NCBI GenBank assembly: GCA_902489225.1
Contig: CABTZA010000102.1
Location: 1 to 6,558, forward strand
Source: an uncultured Collinsella sp.
Lineage (GTDB): Bacteria > Actinomycetota > Coriobacteriia > Coriobacteriales > Coriobacteriaceae
DNA: 6,558 nt
Reading direction: 5' to 3'
The notes under the pieces are model-generated. The model was given only the letters and a program-made list of their open reading frames with translations. It was not told where the DNA came from and ran no database searches. The position numbers were made by a program, and so were the translations under genes. Shown here piece after piece: positions 5,080-6,558 of the stretch. Numbering within the stretch: position 1 is the stretch's first letter; every line of letters starts with the position of its first letter.

Positions 5080-6558
5080 ATGAATACTATCCAGATCAAT
5101 CCGGCCGATAACGTGATCGTTGCGCTGTCGCCGCTTGCCAAGGGCACTGCCGTCGCGGTTCCCGGGGTGGGCGAGGTCGTGGCCGCAGAGGATATTCCGC
5201 AAGGCCACAAGATGGCCGTGCGCTCGATTGCCGCCGGCGAGGACGTCATTAAGTACGGCCTTCCTATCGGTCATGTGACGGGCGATGTCCAGCCCGGTCA
5301 GTGGCTCCACACGCACAATGTGAAGACCAACCTTTCGGGCGAGGTCGAGTATACCTACAACCCCACACATCCGGTCGTTGAGCCGGTTGAGCCCGAGACC
5401 TTTATGGGGTTCCGCCGCGCCGACGGTCGTGCCGCGACGCGCAACGAGCTGTGGATCATCCCCACGGTCGGCTGTGTCAACGAAGTCGCCCGTGCCATGT
5501 GCGAGCAGGCCCAGGATCTGGTCGATGGCTCGCTGGAGGGCGTCTACTACTTCCCGCATCCGTTCGGTTGCTCGCAGACCGGCGCCGACCATGCCCAGAC
5601 CCGTCGTCTGCTGGTGGCACTGTCGCGTCACGCAAATGCCGCGGGCGTGCTGTTCCTGTCGCTCGGTTGCGAGAACTGCACGCATCAGCAGGTGCTCGAC
5701 GAGCTCGGTGACTTCGATCACGAGCGCGTTCGTTTTCTCACCTGCCAGGATGTAGCCGACGAGCAAATCGAGGGCCACAAGATTCTGGCCGAGCTGGCAG
5801 ACCTGGCAAAGCAGTCCAAGCGCGAGCCCATTCCGGCCTCCGAGCTGGTCATTGGTCTTAAGTGTGGCGGCTCCGACGGTCTTTCGGGCATTACCGCCAA
5901 CCCCACGATCGGTCGCGTGAGCGATATGGTCGTCGCCCGTGGCGGCACGTCGGTGCTTACCGAGGTGCCCGAGATGTTTGGCGCGGAGAGCATCCTGCTC
6001 GACCGTTGCGAGAACGAGCAGGTCTTTAACGCTGCCTCCGACATGCTCAATGGATTTAAGGACTACTTTATTAGCCACGGCGAGGTCGTTTATGAGAACC
6101 CGAGTCCCGGCAACAAGGACGGCGGTATTACCACGCTCGAGGACAAGAGCTGCGGCTGCGTGCAAAAGGGCGGATCTGCCCCCATCGTCGACGTGCTGCC
6201 GTATGCCGGCCAGGCAAATAAACACGGCCTGAACATGCTGTGCGGTCCGGGCAACGACATGGTATCCACCACGGCGTTGACGGCTGCCGGCTGCCACGTG
6301 ATTCTGTTCTCGACCGGCCGCGGCACACCGTTTGGCGCGCCGGCGCCTACCCTCAAGGTGTTCACCAATCAGCGTTTGTGCGACCACAAGGCCAACTGGA
6401 TGGACTTTAACGCTGGCGTGATTGCCACGGGTGAGCGCACGCTCGACGAGGCTGCCCACGATCTGTACCAGCTGGTGCTGGAGACGGCGAGCGGTAAGCT
6501 CACGAGTGCTGAGCGCCGTGGCTGTCACGAGATCAGTATCTGGAAGGACGGCGTCTGC
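5080..6558 (+). CDS. uxaA: Altronate dehydratase, 3' end outside the window
   Basis: An open frame from ATG 5080 runs 493 codons to the window edge without a stop. The E. coli enzyme is about 495 residues, so only the last few residues and the stop are missing. It dehydrates D-altronate to 2-keto-3-deoxygluconate and belongs to the iron-dependent UxaA/GarD family. Residues 10-82 form the N-terminal SAF-type domain (VIVALSPLAKG, then IPQGHKMAV, GQWLHTHNVKT). Residues 110-250 match the second domain (FRRADGRAATRNELWIIPTVGCVN with C132, HPFGCSQTG with C164, LGCENC with C197 and C200). The rest is the C-terminal domain (GLKCGGSDGLSGITANP with C262, SCGCVQKGGSAP with C358 and C360, STGRGTPFGAPAPTLKV). 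Conserved cysteines are candidate metal ligands; the exact ligands are not assigned here. AGGA (5067-5070) lies 9 bases before the start. It is the third gene of the operon, 81 bases after uxaB. A galactarate dehydratase (GarD) is possible by family, but the uxaC-uxaB context favours altronate. Confidence 0.95.
   Translation, partial: MNTIQINPADNVIVALSPLAKGTAVAVPGVGEVVAAEDIPQGHKMAVRSIAAGEDVIKYGLPIGHVTGDVQPGQWLHTHNVKTNLSGEVEYTYNPTHPVVEPVEPETFMGFRRADGRAATRNELWIIPTVGCVNEVARAMCEQAQDLVDGSLEGVYYFPHPFGCSQTGADHAQTRRLLVALSRHANAAGVLFLSLGCENCTHQQVLDELGDFDHERVRFLTCQDVADEQIEGHKILAELADLAKQSKREPIPASELVIGLKCGGSDGLSGITANPTIGRVSDMVVARGGTSVLTEVPEMFGAESILLDRCENEQVFNAASDMLNGFKDYFISHGEVVYENPSPGNKDGGITTLEDKSCGCVQKGGSAPIVDVLPYAGQANKHGLNMLCGPGNDMVSTTALTAAGCHVILFSTGRGTPFGAPAPTLKVFTNQRLCDHKANWMDFNAGVIATGERTLDEAAHDLYQLVLETASGKLTSAERRGCHEISIWKDGVC

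Noticed and set aside
5065..6528. Minus-strand ORF of 487 codons opposite uxaA
   Set aside because: It is fully antisense to a clearly conserved enzyme. Strong G/C preference at third positions suppresses stops in the opposing frame, and the product looks like no family I recognise.

Overview
The window carries a hexuronate (galacturonate/glucuronate) catabolic cluster read entirely from the + strand: a LacI-family regulator, then uxaC (uronate isomerase), uxaB (tagaturonate reductase) and uxaA (altronate dehydratase, cut by the right edge of the window). A 66-residue cysteine-rich membrane protein lies ahead of the regulator and probably belongs to an unrelated iron-transport neighbourhood to the left. 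The GC-rich coding sequence, strong preference for G/C in third codon positions, AGGAGG-like ribosome sites and gene content would suit a gut actinomycete of the Coriobacteriia (Collinsella-like). That assignment is inference from style, not a database result.

Layout. 1-74: leader, possibly the tail of an interspersed repeat. 75-275: small Cys-rich membrane protein, followed by a hairpin terminator (289-323). 420-1499: LacI-type regulator. 1500-1959: a 460-nt intergenic region that holds a 32-nt inverted-repeat pair enclosing a 16-bp-stem terminator, an operator/promoter block with two near-identical LacI-type palindromes, and a leader with an SD that fixes the uxaC start. 1960-3387 uxaC; 3388-3483 spacer with an imperfect hairpin plus TTTT; 3484-4998 uxaB; 4999-5079 spacer with a strong hairpin and no T tract; 5080-6558 uxaA, missing only its extreme 3' end.

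How it works together. UxaC converts D-galacturonate to D-tagaturonate (and D-glucuronate to D-fructuronate), UxaB reduces tagaturonate to D-altronate with NADH, and UxaA dehydrates altronate to 2-keto-3-deoxygluconate (KDG), which KDG kinase and aldolase would finish; neither is in the window. The regulator most likely represses the uxa promoter through the two GTGAACGTTCACCT sites and is released by a uronate or pathway intermediate. The enzymes are ordinary members of known families. The least explained DNA is the 1500-1959 region: the inverted-repeat element and a separate 16-nt exact complementarity between that element and the uxaC leader.
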